A stretch of 5,526 nt of DNA from positions 1 through 5,526 of the forward strand of contig JBGAIL010000254.1 of the NCBI GenBank assembly GCA_044225565.1, given 5' to 3'. Under the pieces are notes generated by a model. The model did not search any database, had not been told where the DNA came from, and saw nothing but the letters and a program-made list of their open reading frames with translations. The translations under genes were made by a program, and so were the position numbers. Shown piece by piece: positions 1 through 5,526 of this stretch (the stretch's first letter is position 1; each line of letters starts with the position of its first letter). This DNA comes from CAVXAE01 sp044225565 (GTDB lineage: Bacteria > Pseudomonadota > Gammaproteobacteria > Steroidobacterales > Steroidobacteraceae).

Positions 1-501
1 CCGCCTGCGATCTACGGCCCCGGCGATCGCGAGTCGATGATTTTCTTCCAGCTCGCGCGAGGCAAGCGGATTCCACTGCTCGGCGCGCCGGAAGCCCGCG
101 CCGCGATGATGCACGTGGATGATCTGACGGGCCTGATGGTGGCGCTCGCCGCAGGGTCACCGCAAGGCGGGGTGCTCACCACCTCGGACAGTCGCCCCGG
201 TGGCTACCGCTGGAACGAAATACTCACCGCTGCCGCGGGTGCCGTCGGCAACGCGCATCCGCGTCTCTTCCAGGCGCCTTTGCCGCTGTTGCGGCTCGTC
301 GCACTCGCTGGCGACATCGGTCGCGCCTTCGGCTCGGCCAACATGCTGAGCTCGCAGAAGCTGCGCGAGGTGCGACACGCGGACTGGTCGGTAGCGGGTG
401 ATGCGCTGGCGTCCGCTCCAGGCTGGTCGCCGCGCTTCACTCTCGAGGCGGGATTCGCTGACGCCGTGCGTTGGTATCGATCAGCAGGGTGGCTGCCCTG
501 A
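1..501 (+). CDS. NAD(P)-dependent extended SDR (epimerase/dehydratase family), 5'-truncated
   Basis: The reading frame is open from base 1, so the gene enters from the left edge; 166 codons and a TGA stop are present. The first visible residues, PPAIYGPGDR, are the substrate-side motif that follows the catalytic Tyr-x3-Lys in extended short-chain dehydrogenases. HVDDL at visible residues 38-42 is the second hallmark of the NAD-dependent epimerase/dehydratase family. The Rossmann glycine motif and the catalytic Tyr/Lys would lie upstream, outside the window. The C-terminal half has a GGY-W motif near visible residues 63-66 and an LSSQKLREVRHADW segment (about 117-130), which resembles sterol/ceramide-type SDRs more than sugar epimerases; that comparison is from memory. 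The substrate is unknown. The next gene starts 12 bases after the stop on the same strand, which suggests an operon. Family assignment is secure; the reaction is not. Confidence 0.88.
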   Translation, partial: PPAIYGPGDRESMIFFQLARGKRIPLLGAPEARAAMMHVDDLTGLMVALAAGSPQGGVLTTSDSRPGGYRWNEILTAAAGAVGNAHPRLFQAPLPLLRLVALAGDIGRAFGSANMLSSQKLREVRHADWSVAGDALASAPGWSPRFTLEAGFADAVRWYRSAGWLP

Positions 502-513
502 TACAGTAGCCCC

Positions 514-1272
514 ATGACATCGGGAGGCACATCGGGCTCCAGCGTCGTGCTGCTGCTTCACGGTCTCGGCACCACTGGCGCCGTGTGGCAGGGTGTGGAG
601 CGCGAGCTCGCCAGTCACAAAGGCGTAACGACATTCGCGCCGGATCTCGCTGGTCACGGCTCCAGTTCCGCAGATGCGCCCTACACCCTGGAAAAGCTCG
701 CGGCACGCGTGGCGCGCGACATCCCTCGGCATCAACGCCTGTTCGTCGTAGGCCACTCGCTGGGTGGATATGTCGCCCTTGCACTCGCGGGCGGTGAGTT
801 TGGCATCCAGCCTTCCGGCGCGATGTCCATCGGCGCGAAGCTGAGCTTCAGCGAGGTGGAGCGGGCGCGCGGCGCCGATCTGGCTTCGAAGCCGGTTCGA
901 TGGTTCACGACGCGCGCCGAGGCGGAGGAACGTTATCGCCTGGTGGCGGGTCTGCCCATCGCACGCTTTCCTGAAGCCTGCTGCATCGAGCGAGGCGTCG
1001 CCGCCGGCGAGAATGGTTTCCGGCTTGCCGCCGATCCGGCCGTCTTCGGCATCGTCGTGCCATCCTTCACGCAGTTGCTCGAGTCGGCGCGGTGCCCGGT
1101 TCGCATTCTGCGCGGTGAACGCGATGCGCTGGTGAGCCGCGGGGAGTGCGCTGCGCTCGGCCTTCGCGCCGAAGAGCTTCCGGGCCTCGGCCACAACGCG
1201 CAGGTGGAAGACCCGGGCCGGGTGGCGAAGATCATCGGGGAGCACTACCTCGGGGAGTGGAATTACTGTTGA
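514..1272 (+). CDS. alpha/beta-fold hydrolase (esterase/thioesterase-like), 252 aa
   Basis: Length and motif order fit a complete alpha/beta hydrolase of about 250 residues. HG at residues 16-17 after a run of hydrophobic beta-strand residues is the oxyanion-hole motif. GHSLGG at 80-85 is the nucleophile elbow, with Ser82 the nucleophile. RGERDALV at 200-207 supplies the acid (Asp204), and GLGHNAQVEDP at 224-234 supplies the base (His227). The cap region at about 105-185 is short and not diagnostic. There is no signal peptide or membrane segment, so the protein is expected in the cytoplasm. ATG at 514 is the first start after the upstream stop; it has no good Shine-Dalgarno, which is consistent with translational coupling to the SDR gene 12 bases upstream. 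An ester, thioester or lactone substrate is possible; nothing in the sequence decides between them. A role in the same pathway as the SDR is inferred from spacing only. Confidence 0.9.
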   Translation: MTSGGTSGSSVVLLLHGLGTTGAVWQGVERELASHKGVTTFAPDLAGHGSSSADAPYTLEKLAARVARDIPRHQRLFVVGHSLGGYVALALAGGEFGIQPSGAMSIGAKLSFSEVERARGADLASKPVRWFTTRAEAEERYRLVAGLPIARFPEACCIERGVAAGENGFRLAADPAVFGIVVPSFTQLLESARCPVRILRGERDALVSRGECAALGLRAEELPGLGHNAQVEDPGRVAKIIGEHYLGEWNYC

Positions 1273-1507
1273 ACCCGGACAAACAGGAGGCACAAGCCGC
1301 GTGAGTCAGATCGATGGCCACCGCTGCCCTAAACAATGTGCGCAAGAAACGTTGCACTACCGTCCAACAGGCCTCTACAGACACTTGCCGTCTTTTGGCT
1401 CCTCGCATCATCGTAAACGCCGATAGATCAGACATTCCCTAAATGATAGACGTACCGGGGCACGAGCAGACCTCCTGTCGCGGCGAGCATGCAAAGTCAC
1501 CGCGCGT
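1273..1507. other. AT-richer intergenic region between the hydrolase and the aspartic protease genes
   Basis: These 235 bases are visibly less GC-rich than the flanking genes. They separate a plus-strand gene end from a minus-strand gene end. The stretch holds an AGGAGG at 1285-1290 followed by a GTG-started 41-codon frame (1301-1426), discussed as a finding, and a hairpin at 1479-1504, listed separately. I see no classic U-tailed terminator for the hydrolase gene, no tRNA-like fold and no repeat array here. Confidence 0.6.
1479..1504 (-). terminator. hairpin just after the aspartic protease stop, possible transcription terminator
   Basis: Read on the minus strand, the eight bases CGCGGTGA (1504-1497) pair with TCGCCGCG (1486-1479) around a 10-base loop. 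One of the eight pairs is G-U in the minus-strand transcript and would be a C-A mismatch in a plus-strand transcript, so the fold favours the minus strand. It begins four bases after the protease stop codon. No U-rich tract follows, so it is not a canonical intrinsic terminator; it may act with Rho or as a 3'-end stabiliser. Confidence 0.35.
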
Positions 1508-1969
1508 TCAACGCTGCGTCGAGCGCTCGGGAATTCTCGAGGCATGGTGGCGCGCAACCTTCACCGGAAATACCGCGCAGTCCGGATGCGCGGGATTCAC
1601 ACGCAACTCCTGTGTGGCCGGGTGGACGATGAGATCCATCGCCTCGATGGGCACGGCGCCCAGCAAGGGCTCGTCCCCGATGACGAAGGCTTCGGTGACA
1701 TAGGTTCGATTGGCGAACTCGATCTTGATGGGCGCGATTCTGGGGACGTGGAGCCTTCGGCCGTCCGCCACCGTGACGGGCACGGTCTCCACCTCCGAGA
1801 TATCGAAGCCCAGCGACTCGGCGATGGCTGCCGTCACGCACATGTGCAGCGCGCCCGTGTCCACCAGCGCGCGAATCTCCACGCGCTTGCCCGTGAAGAA
1901 ATTGGAGAGGCCGAGGTGCGTGTACGTCAGGCCCATGGAGGATTCCGGAGGTTTGATGCGAAGCTTCAT
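1508..1969 (-). CDS. retropepsin-like (clan AA) aspartic protease, small single-domain
   Basis: The 153-residue product carries ALVDTGALH with Asp37-Thr38-Gly39-Ala40, the retroviral/clan AA aspartyl protease active-site motif. LLGA at 102-105 is the hydrophobic-hydrophobic-Gly element that in this fold packs behind the active site. VADGRR (67-72) and MDLIVHP (111-117) match the layout of bacterial stand-alone retropepsin-like proteins of about 120-150 residues. Having one Asp motif, it should need to dimerise to form an active site, as retropepsins do. No signal peptide or membrane helix is visible. The start is uncertain: ATG at 1969 is used here, but ATG at 1936 (MGLTY, 142 aa) matches where family members usually begin as I recall them, and neither has a strong Shine-Dalgarno. 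The frame is open further upstream, but its residues there look like non-coding Arg/Gly-rich shadow. The substrate is unknown. The gene is divergent from hslR. Confidence 0.82.
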   Translation of the reverse strand: MKLRIKPPESSMGLTYTHLGLSNFFTGKRVEIRALVDTGALHMCVTAAIAESLGFDISEVETVPVTVADGRRLHVPRIAPIKIEFANRTYVTEAFVIGDEPLLGAVPIEAMDLIVHPATQELRVNPAHPDCAVFPVKVARHHASRIPERSTQR

Positions 1970-2029
1970 GGAGGGTAAGCGGCTCCGGCCGCGAAGTGAC
2001 AGCCGCAAATCTGCCGTGTTTGACTTGAT

Positions 2030-2059
2030 TTGAGCATACGCCGAAGCCTGACGTATTCT
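2030..2059 (+). promoter_or_regulatory. candidate sigma-70-type promoter for hslR
   Basis: TTGAGC at 2030-2035 and TATTCT at 2054-2059 are separated by 18 bases and resemble the -35 and -10 elements. The expected transcript start would leave a leader of roughly 30 bases before the hslR ATG at 2095. The surrounding bases are locally AT-rich in a GC-rich genome, as promoters usually are. A better -35 (TTGACT, 2020-2025) lies upstream but has no matching -10 at a normal distance. I find no convincing heat-shock (sigma-32) CCCCAT-type -10. Confidence 0.38.
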
Positions 2060-2094
2060 CCAGCGCCGATGAGAGCCTGGCCCGACATCTGCGA

Positions 2095-2508
2095 ATGAAC
2101 CCGGACATGGACGACGACGCTCGCGAATCCCGCCACCGCCTCGACAAGTGGCTCTGGTGTGCACGCTTCTTCAAGACTCGCAGCCTTGCCGCGCAAGCCG
2201 TGACGGGCGGCAAAGTGCACGTCAACGGCGGGCGGGCCAGGCCTGCGCACGATCTGCGCGTCGGTGATCGCCTCGCACTCAGTATTCAAGGCGCGACGGC
2301 CGAGATCGAAGTGCTCGGCTTTCCCGCTCGCCGCGGTCCGGCTCCCGAAGCGCAATCGTTCTACGCTGAAACGCCCGAAAGCGTGGCACGCCGCACGAAG
2401 CTGCGCGAGCAGCACCGTCTGGCGGACATGAGCCGGCCGAGGCCGGATTCCCGCCCCGACAAGCGCGAACGCAGGCAGCTTTCCCGGATCCGGCGCGAGC
2501 AGGGTTGA
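2095..2508 (+). CDS. hslR: Hsp15, ribosome-associated S4-domain RNA-binding protein
   Basis: The 137-residue protein is close in length and motif order to E. coli Hsp15 (133 aa). An S4 RNA-binding domain starts at residue 15 with RLDKWLWCARFFKTRSLA and continues through GGKVHVNG (38-45) to about residue 75. The basic C-terminal tail contains RPDKRERRQLSRI (120-132), a signature I recognise from this family, preceded by FYAETPESVARR (89-100). In E. coli, Hsp15 binds free 50S subunits carrying a stalled peptidyl-tRNA and helps recycle them. Here the same cytoplasmic role is inferred by homology. The start is ATG at 2095; a second ATG at 2107 is possible, and neither has a clear Shine-Dalgarno. 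The N-terminal 14 residues are acidic and poorly conserved. The gene appears to stand alone, with its own promoter candidate upstream and a hairpin downstream. Confidence 0.95.
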   Translation: MNPDMDDDARESRHRLDKWLWCARFFKTRSLAAQAVTGGKVHVNGGRARPAHDLRVGDRLALSIQGATAEIEVLGFPARRGPAPEAQSFYAETPESVARRTKLREQHRLADMSRPRPDSRPDKRERRQLSRIRREQG

Positions 2509-2514
2509 GCGGGC

Positions 2515-2549
2515 CGGGCGCGGCCTCATGCCGCACACGGCCGCACCCG
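2515..2549 (+). terminator. terminator-like hairpin after hslR
   Basis: CGGGCGCGGCC (2515-2525) pairs with GGCCGCACCCG (2539-2549), 10 of 11 positions matched, around a 13-base loop. The stem starts seven bases after the hslR stop. It is followed by TGTTGTGTTTG, a T-rich but interrupted run, so it looks like an imperfect intrinsic terminator for hslR. Its position also argues against translation of the next gene starting at the GTG at 2554, which lies in the tail. Confidence 0.55.
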
Positions 2550-2600
2550 TGTTGTGTTTGCCCGCAGATGCGGCATCATCCTCCCGCGTTTGGTACGGCC

Positions 2601-2606
2601 GGGGAG
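2601..2606 (+). promoter_or_regulatory. Shine-Dalgarno that favours a TTG start at 2614
   Basis: GGGGAG at 2601-2606 lies seven bases before a TTG at 2614-2616 that is in frame with the large regulator gene. No ATG is present in frame in this part of the gene. The GTG at 2554 has no Shine-Dalgarno and falls in the hairpin tail, and the GTG at 2623 has a poorer one. The TTG start leaves a short leader, MTGVGRYRIG, directly before the winged-helix domain, as is usual for this family. Confidence 0.5.
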
Positions 2607-2613
2607 CGGGATA

Positions 2614-5034
2614 TTGACTGGGGTGGGTCGATATCGGATCGGTGATCTCACCGTGGACGAAGGCCAGGGACGTGTGATGCGCGCAGGCGTGGATGTCCCG
2701 CTGCCCAGGCTGTCCTTCGATCTGCTGATCGCCCTGGCGAAGGCGTCGCCCAATCTCGCGTCGCTCGACGAGCTCATGGCCCGCGTCTGGCCCGGTCTGG
2801 TCGTGAGCCCGGAGACGGTCAGCCAGCGCGTGAAGCTGTTGCGCGATGCGCTGGGCGACGACCCGAAGAGGCCGCGATACGTCTTGGGTGTGCGCGGGCG
2901 CGGTTACCGCTTGTGCGCTCCGGTGGAGTCCGCCACTGAGAACCAGATCGTCGTTCCCGCACGAAGCCCGGCCAACCCCTCCGGTCCCAACGCGACACCA
3001 AACATGCCGCCCATGGCTTCCCGCCGGCGTGAGCTCGTCCGCCTCGCCGTCGCCGTGGGCGGCATCCTGCTGGCCGCGACATTGGCCGTCCTTTTCCTGC
3101 GCAAGCCCGGGGATTCCCGCCCGGCCGCCCGTATCGAAATCGCGGCGGCCCCGCCCCGATCCATCGCCGTGCTGCCCTTCGAGAATCTCAACGGCTCGAC
3201 ATCCGATCACGTCATGGCGCTCGGCGTGCCGGAAGCCGTGCTCCATCAGCTGGCCGCTCTCAACGAGCTCATCGTCATCGCGCGCACCTCCTCGTTCGCC
3301 TATGGCAGCAACCAGGATGCCCGCACCATCGGGCGGGAGCTGAATGCGCGCTACCTGCTGGAAGGCAGCGTGCAGAGCGTGGAGGACCGGCTGAGGATCA
3401 CCGCGCAGCTGGTGGATGCGCAATCCGGAGCCCACCTCTGGTCCATGCGGTTCGACCGCACGCGCGACGACATCTTCGCCGTGCAGGACGAGATCGCCGC
3501 ACAGGTGGCGAGAGCGCTGGAGCTCAGCATCGATGCAGGGCCCGCCGCCGCTGCCACGCGCGACACCCAGAACGTGGACGCGTGGCTGGCTTTCATGCAG
3601 GGGCGCGCTCTGCTCGCCACACGCAAGCTGGCCGATCTCGGGGAAGCGAAGCATCGTTTCGAAGAGGCCATCCGGCTGGACGGATCGTTCGGCTCCGCGT
3701 ACTCGGCGCTCGCCGAAGCGTACGTGCTCGAAGCCTTCTTCCCGAATTCGGAGCACTGGTTCAACTCGGTGCCGCCGCTGCCGCCCAGGGACGCGGAGCA
3801 CGTGAAGCAACTGCTGGCCCGCGCCCTGGAGATCAATCCGCAGAACGGCGACGCCTACATCATCCGCGCATGGATGCGCGGGAACGGCTCCGAAGCCGAG
3901 GGAGACTTCCGCAAGGGCCTGGCGATGAGCCCGAACAACGCGGCCGGCTACGAGCGCTTCGCGCGGCTCCTCGCCTTCATGACGGACGAGAACGGCGCCA
4001 TCGACATCGCCAAGCGGAACGAGGCCTTCGTGATGGTCGAGCGGGCGCGCTCCCTCGATCCGCTGACGCCGACGCATCACGTCACCAAGGCGCTGATGGA
4101 GCTGTACACCCGCAGCAACGTCCAGGCGGCGGACGCGCTGCTGATGCAGGCGCTCGATCGCGATCCGAATTACTACCCGGCGCTCATGCGGCTCGCGGAA
4201 CTGCGCTGGTGCTGCCAGGGGCAATACGCGGACGCGGTGAGGCTCGGGGAAAGGGCTCTCGCCATCGAGCCCGCGGCGATGTGGCCGCGGCCTTTCCTCA
4301 TCCACTTCTATGTGGACATGCAGGACATCGGCGCCGCGCGGCACGTCGTGGCCACCTCGCCCCGTCGGGATTCGACGCTGGGAATCAGTATCGCGCTCCA
4401 CGAGGGCGACCGGGACAAGGCCGCCGAGCTCGCCGCATCGCCGCCACCGCGCGTCAGCGGCCTCGATCTGGGGGACATGGTCTGGGCGTTCGGCCTTCAC
4501 CAGTACACACCGCACCGCTCGCCGAGGGACCTCAAGTGGCTGGAAGACATCAGCGGCGTGTCGTGGGAGGGCGGCAGTGTCCAGCTGCTCGACTCGACGA
4601 ACGATTTCGCGGCATCGGTCGCGCTGGGAGAGTCGCTCGCGCTCGGCGGCGACCGCACGCGTGCCCGGGCAGTCTGGGAGCAGGCGCTCGCCCGCATGGA
4701 TCGGGAGATCCATGCCAACCATCGCGGGGAAATGTGGTTCGGGATAGCCAGGCCGCGCGTGCTCGCCCTGCTGGGTCGCGATGAAGAGGCGCTGGCGGTG
4801 CTCGAGCGCTCTTTCGCTTCCGGATTCCAGCTTCGCTGGGAGTTCCGCCTGGCGATGGATCCCGCGATGGAAAGGCTGAGGAGCAATCCGCGTTTCCAGT
4901 CGCTGCTCGCCCGCGCGAAGGAGCACATGAAGGACGAGCGCCGCAAGCTTCAAGCTTTGCGCGACGCGGGCCTCGTGCCGGCTCGCGATCCCGTACCGCG
5001 CGCGGCAGTCACCGCTGCGAAAACGTCGCCCTGA
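2614..5034 (+). CDS. membrane-bound winged-helix regulator with TolB-like and TPR domains
   Basis: The 806-residue product has an OmpR/CadC-type winged-helix DNA-binding domain at about 5-103, with a recognition-helix region ETVSQRVKLLRDAL (67-80) and a wing ending RYVLGVRGRGYRL (88-100). A Pro/Ala/Asn-rich linker (about 104-136) leads to one transmembrane helix at about 141-162, flanked by RRRE and RK. Next comes a TolB-N/FlgO-like domain at about 180-305, marked by SIAVLPFENL, YLLEGSVQ, RLRITAQLVDAQSGAHLW and DIFAVQDEIA. TPR-like helices follow at about 322-556 and again at about 680-770. By analogy with CadC and ToxR, the N-terminus should be cytoplasmic and the rest periplasmic, making it a one-component sensor that binds DNA while membrane-anchored. 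Ligand and target genes are unknown. The start is set at TTG 2614; GTG 2554 would add 20 residues. It follows hslR by 105 bases across a hairpin, so it is probably its own transcript. Confidence 0.9.
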   Translation: MTGVGRYRIGDLTVDEGQGRVMRAGVDVPLPRLSFDLLIALAKASPNLASLDELMARVWPGLVVSPETVSQRVKLLRDALGDDPKRPRYVLGVRGRGYRLCAPVESATENQIVVPARSPANPSGPNATPNMPPMASRRRELVRLAVAVGGILLAATLAVLFLRKPGDSRPAARIEIAAAPPRSIAVLPFENLNGSTSDHVMALGVPEAVLHQLAALNELIVIARTSSFAYGSNQDARTIGRELNARYLLEGSVQSVEDRLRITAQLVDAQSGAHLWSMRFDRTRDDIFAVQDEIAAQVARALELSIDAGPAAAATRDTQNVDAWLAFMQGRALLATRKLADLGEAKHRFEEAIRLDGSFGSAYSALAEAYVLEAFFPNSEHWFNSVPPLPPRDAEHVKQLLARALEINPQNGDAYIIRAWMRGNGSEAEGDFRKGLAMSPNNAAGYERFARLLAFMTDENGAIDIAKRNEAFVMVERARSLDPLTPTHHVTKALMELYTRSNVQAADALLMQALDRDPNYYPALMRLAELRWCCQGQYADAVRLGERALAIEPAAMWPRPFLIHFYVDMQDIGAARHVVATSPRRDSTLGISIALHEGDRDKAAELAASPPPRVSGLDLGDMVWAFGLHQYTPHRSPRDLKWLEDISGVSWEGGSVQLLDSTNDFAASVALGESLALGGDRTRARAVWEQALARMDREIHANHRGEMWFGIARPRVLALLGRDEEALAVLERSFASGFQLRWEFRLAMDPAMERLRSNPRFQSLLARAKEHMKDERRKLQALRDAGLVPARDPVPRAAVTAAKTSP

Positions 5035-5069
5035 AGGTGAAGTAGCGACCCAGCACGTCGTACACCGTC

Positions 5070-5097
5070 GGGAGAGCCGCTGCGAGACGGCGCTCCC
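5070..5097. terminator. hairpin between convergent genes, possible shared terminator
   Basis: GGGAGAGCCG (5070-5079) pairs with CGGCGCTCCC (5088-5097), nine of ten positions matched, around an eight-base loop. It sits in the 90-base gap between the convergent regulator and UrcA-family genes, where a bidirectional terminator would be expected. Neither side has a U-rich run. A second, smaller hairpin (GTCCG 5105-5109 with CGGAC 5116-5120) lies closer to the minus-strand stop. Confidence 0.35.
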
Positions 5098-5124
5098 TCT
5101 CGGCGTCCGCCGGGACGGACGAGG

Positions 5125-5490
5125 TCAGGGACTCATCCTCCCTTCGCCTCGGGGCGCGATGCGTGCCGCGTAGTACTGCGCCAGTTGCGGAACGTGCAGA
5201 GTGGAGACGGCTCGCGCGACCGTTTCGGCCTGGCACGCGCGGGCTTGACCCATCGACTGGGCCGAGCGCGCGCCGGGGCGCTCGCAGAGACGGGCCGCTG
5301 CCCGCTCGACCCGCCGGTAAAGCTGGGCGATGCCGGTCGGGTTGTCCAGGTTCAGGTCTCCGTAATAGACGGAGATCTTCGGCGCGTCGGCGCCGGACTC
5401 TCCGGCCGGGGGCTGGGCGGTGGCGGTGTGGGCCGCGAAGGCGGACAGGCTGAGGAGCAGGGTGGCTCTGAGGGCATTGAGAGATTTCAT
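5125..5490 (-). CDS. UrcA family protein, secreted small protein
   Basis: The 121-residue product begins with a Sec signal peptide: Lys2, a hydrophobic core at about 7-20, and a likely cut in AHTATAQ near residue 25. The mature part carries VYYGDLNLDNPTG (41-53) followed by LYRRVERAAARLC (57-69), the tyrosine-Gly/Ala-Asp-Leu and Arg-rich helix pattern of the UrcA family. Cys69 and Cys86 probably form a disulfide. Length is typical for the family. UrcA proteins are small periplasmic proteins of unknown function found in several copies in many Alpha- and Gammaproteobacteria. The ATG at 5490 is preceded by GAGGT (5500-5496 on this strand) at a good distance, which supports the start. The gene is convergent with the regulator gene, 90 bases apart, so co-regulation is not implied. 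The promoter must lie at or beyond the right window edge. Confidence 0.88.
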   Translation of the reverse strand: MKSLNALRATLLLSLSAFAAHTATAQPPAGESGADAPKISVYYGDLNLDNPTGIAQLYRRVERAAARLCERPGARSAQSMGQARACQAETVARAVSTLHVPQLAQYYAARIAPRGEGRMSP

Positions 5491-5526
5491 GGGCGACCTC
5501 GGTGTCGTGAACCCGATAGGGGTGTG

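Noticed and set aside
481..1293. A 270-codon minus-strand frame opposite the alpha/beta hydrolase
   Set aside because: It is antisense to a gene with a full catalytic triad, has shadow-like composition and no recognisable motif.
2020..2050. Possible sigma-32 heat-shock promoter upstream of hslR
   Set aside because: CTTGAT resembles the -35, but no CCCCAT-like -10 exists at the required distance.
1270..2107. A 12-base direct repeat, TGAACCCGGACA, at 1270-1281 and 2096-2107
   Set aside because: A single 12-base match is expected by chance in a GC-rich window this size, and the copies have no common flank or matching context.
1497..2225. Alternative minus-strand frame over the protease gene
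   Set aside because: The neighbouring frame carries the DTGA and LLGA motifs in the right order; this one has none. I considered a frameshift between the two but the protease frame is complete by itself.
3582..4784. A 400-codon plus-strand frame inside the regulator gene
   Set aside because: It is in an alternative frame of the TPR region and is very rich in Arg, Ala and Gly, a typical GC-rich shadow.
1966..4953. A 995-codon open frame on the minus strand covering almost the whole regulator gene and hslR, whose stop overlaps the protease ATG
   Set aside because: Its product is dominated by Arg, His, Gly, Pro and Glu without any recognisable domain, while the opposite strand encodes two clearly homologous proteins. 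Long antisense frames are common opposite GC-rich genes. The ATGA overlap with the protease is taken as coincidence.
1..5526. Search by eye for tRNA, rRNA, CRISPR repeats, insertion sequence ends, phage genes and anti-phage defence genes
   Set aside because: None was seen. Coding genes of ordinary families fill nearly all of the window and no repeated units or transposase motifs appear.

Overview
This is an ordinary high-GC proteobacterial chromosomal stretch. It holds five supportable protein genes plus one 5'-truncated gene, and no RNA gene, insertion sequence, prophage piece or CRISPR array. An Hsp15-type S4 protein, a winged-helix/TolB-like/TPR membrane regulator and an UrcA-family secreted protein together suggest a high-GC gammaproteobacterium of the Steroidobacter/Nevskia/Xanthomonadales kind. 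That placement is inferred from gene families and not from any phylogenetic marker. UrcA is also common in Alphaproteobacteria.

Layout, left to right. (1) Positions 1-1272, plus strand: the C-terminal part of an extended SDR (NAD-dependent epimerase/dehydratase), then 12 bases later an alpha/beta hydrolase with a complete Ser-Asp-His triad. They look like the tail of an operon entering from the left edge. (2) Positions 1273-1507: an AT-richer intergenic stretch with one well-placed Shine-Dalgarno-like AGGAGG ahead of a 41-codon reading frame of doubtful status. Near its right end a hairpin fits the end of the next transcript. (3) Positions 1508-1969, minus strand: a small single-domain retropepsin-like aspartic protease, divergent from (4) hslR (Hsp15, ribosome rescue) at 2095-2508, plus strand. 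Their shared 125-base spacer holds a credible promoter for hslR. (5) A terminator-like hairpin follows hslR. After it comes a large gene (2614-5034, plus) for a membrane-bound one-component regulator: cytoplasmic OmpR/CadC-type winged helix, one transmembrane helix, then a TolB-N/FlgO-like domain and TPR repeats predicted to be periplasmic. (6) Convergent to it, at 5125-5490 on the minus strand, lies a secreted UrcA-family protein with a signal peptide and two cysteines.

Only the SDR/hydrolase pair is likely co-transcribed. The other genes look like independent units. I see no convincing undescribed multi-gene system. The points most worth a second look are the possible lipid-pathway (CerR-like) identity of the SDR, the stand-alone retropepsin, the start-codon problem of the big regulator, and the undefined C-terminal region of that regulator.
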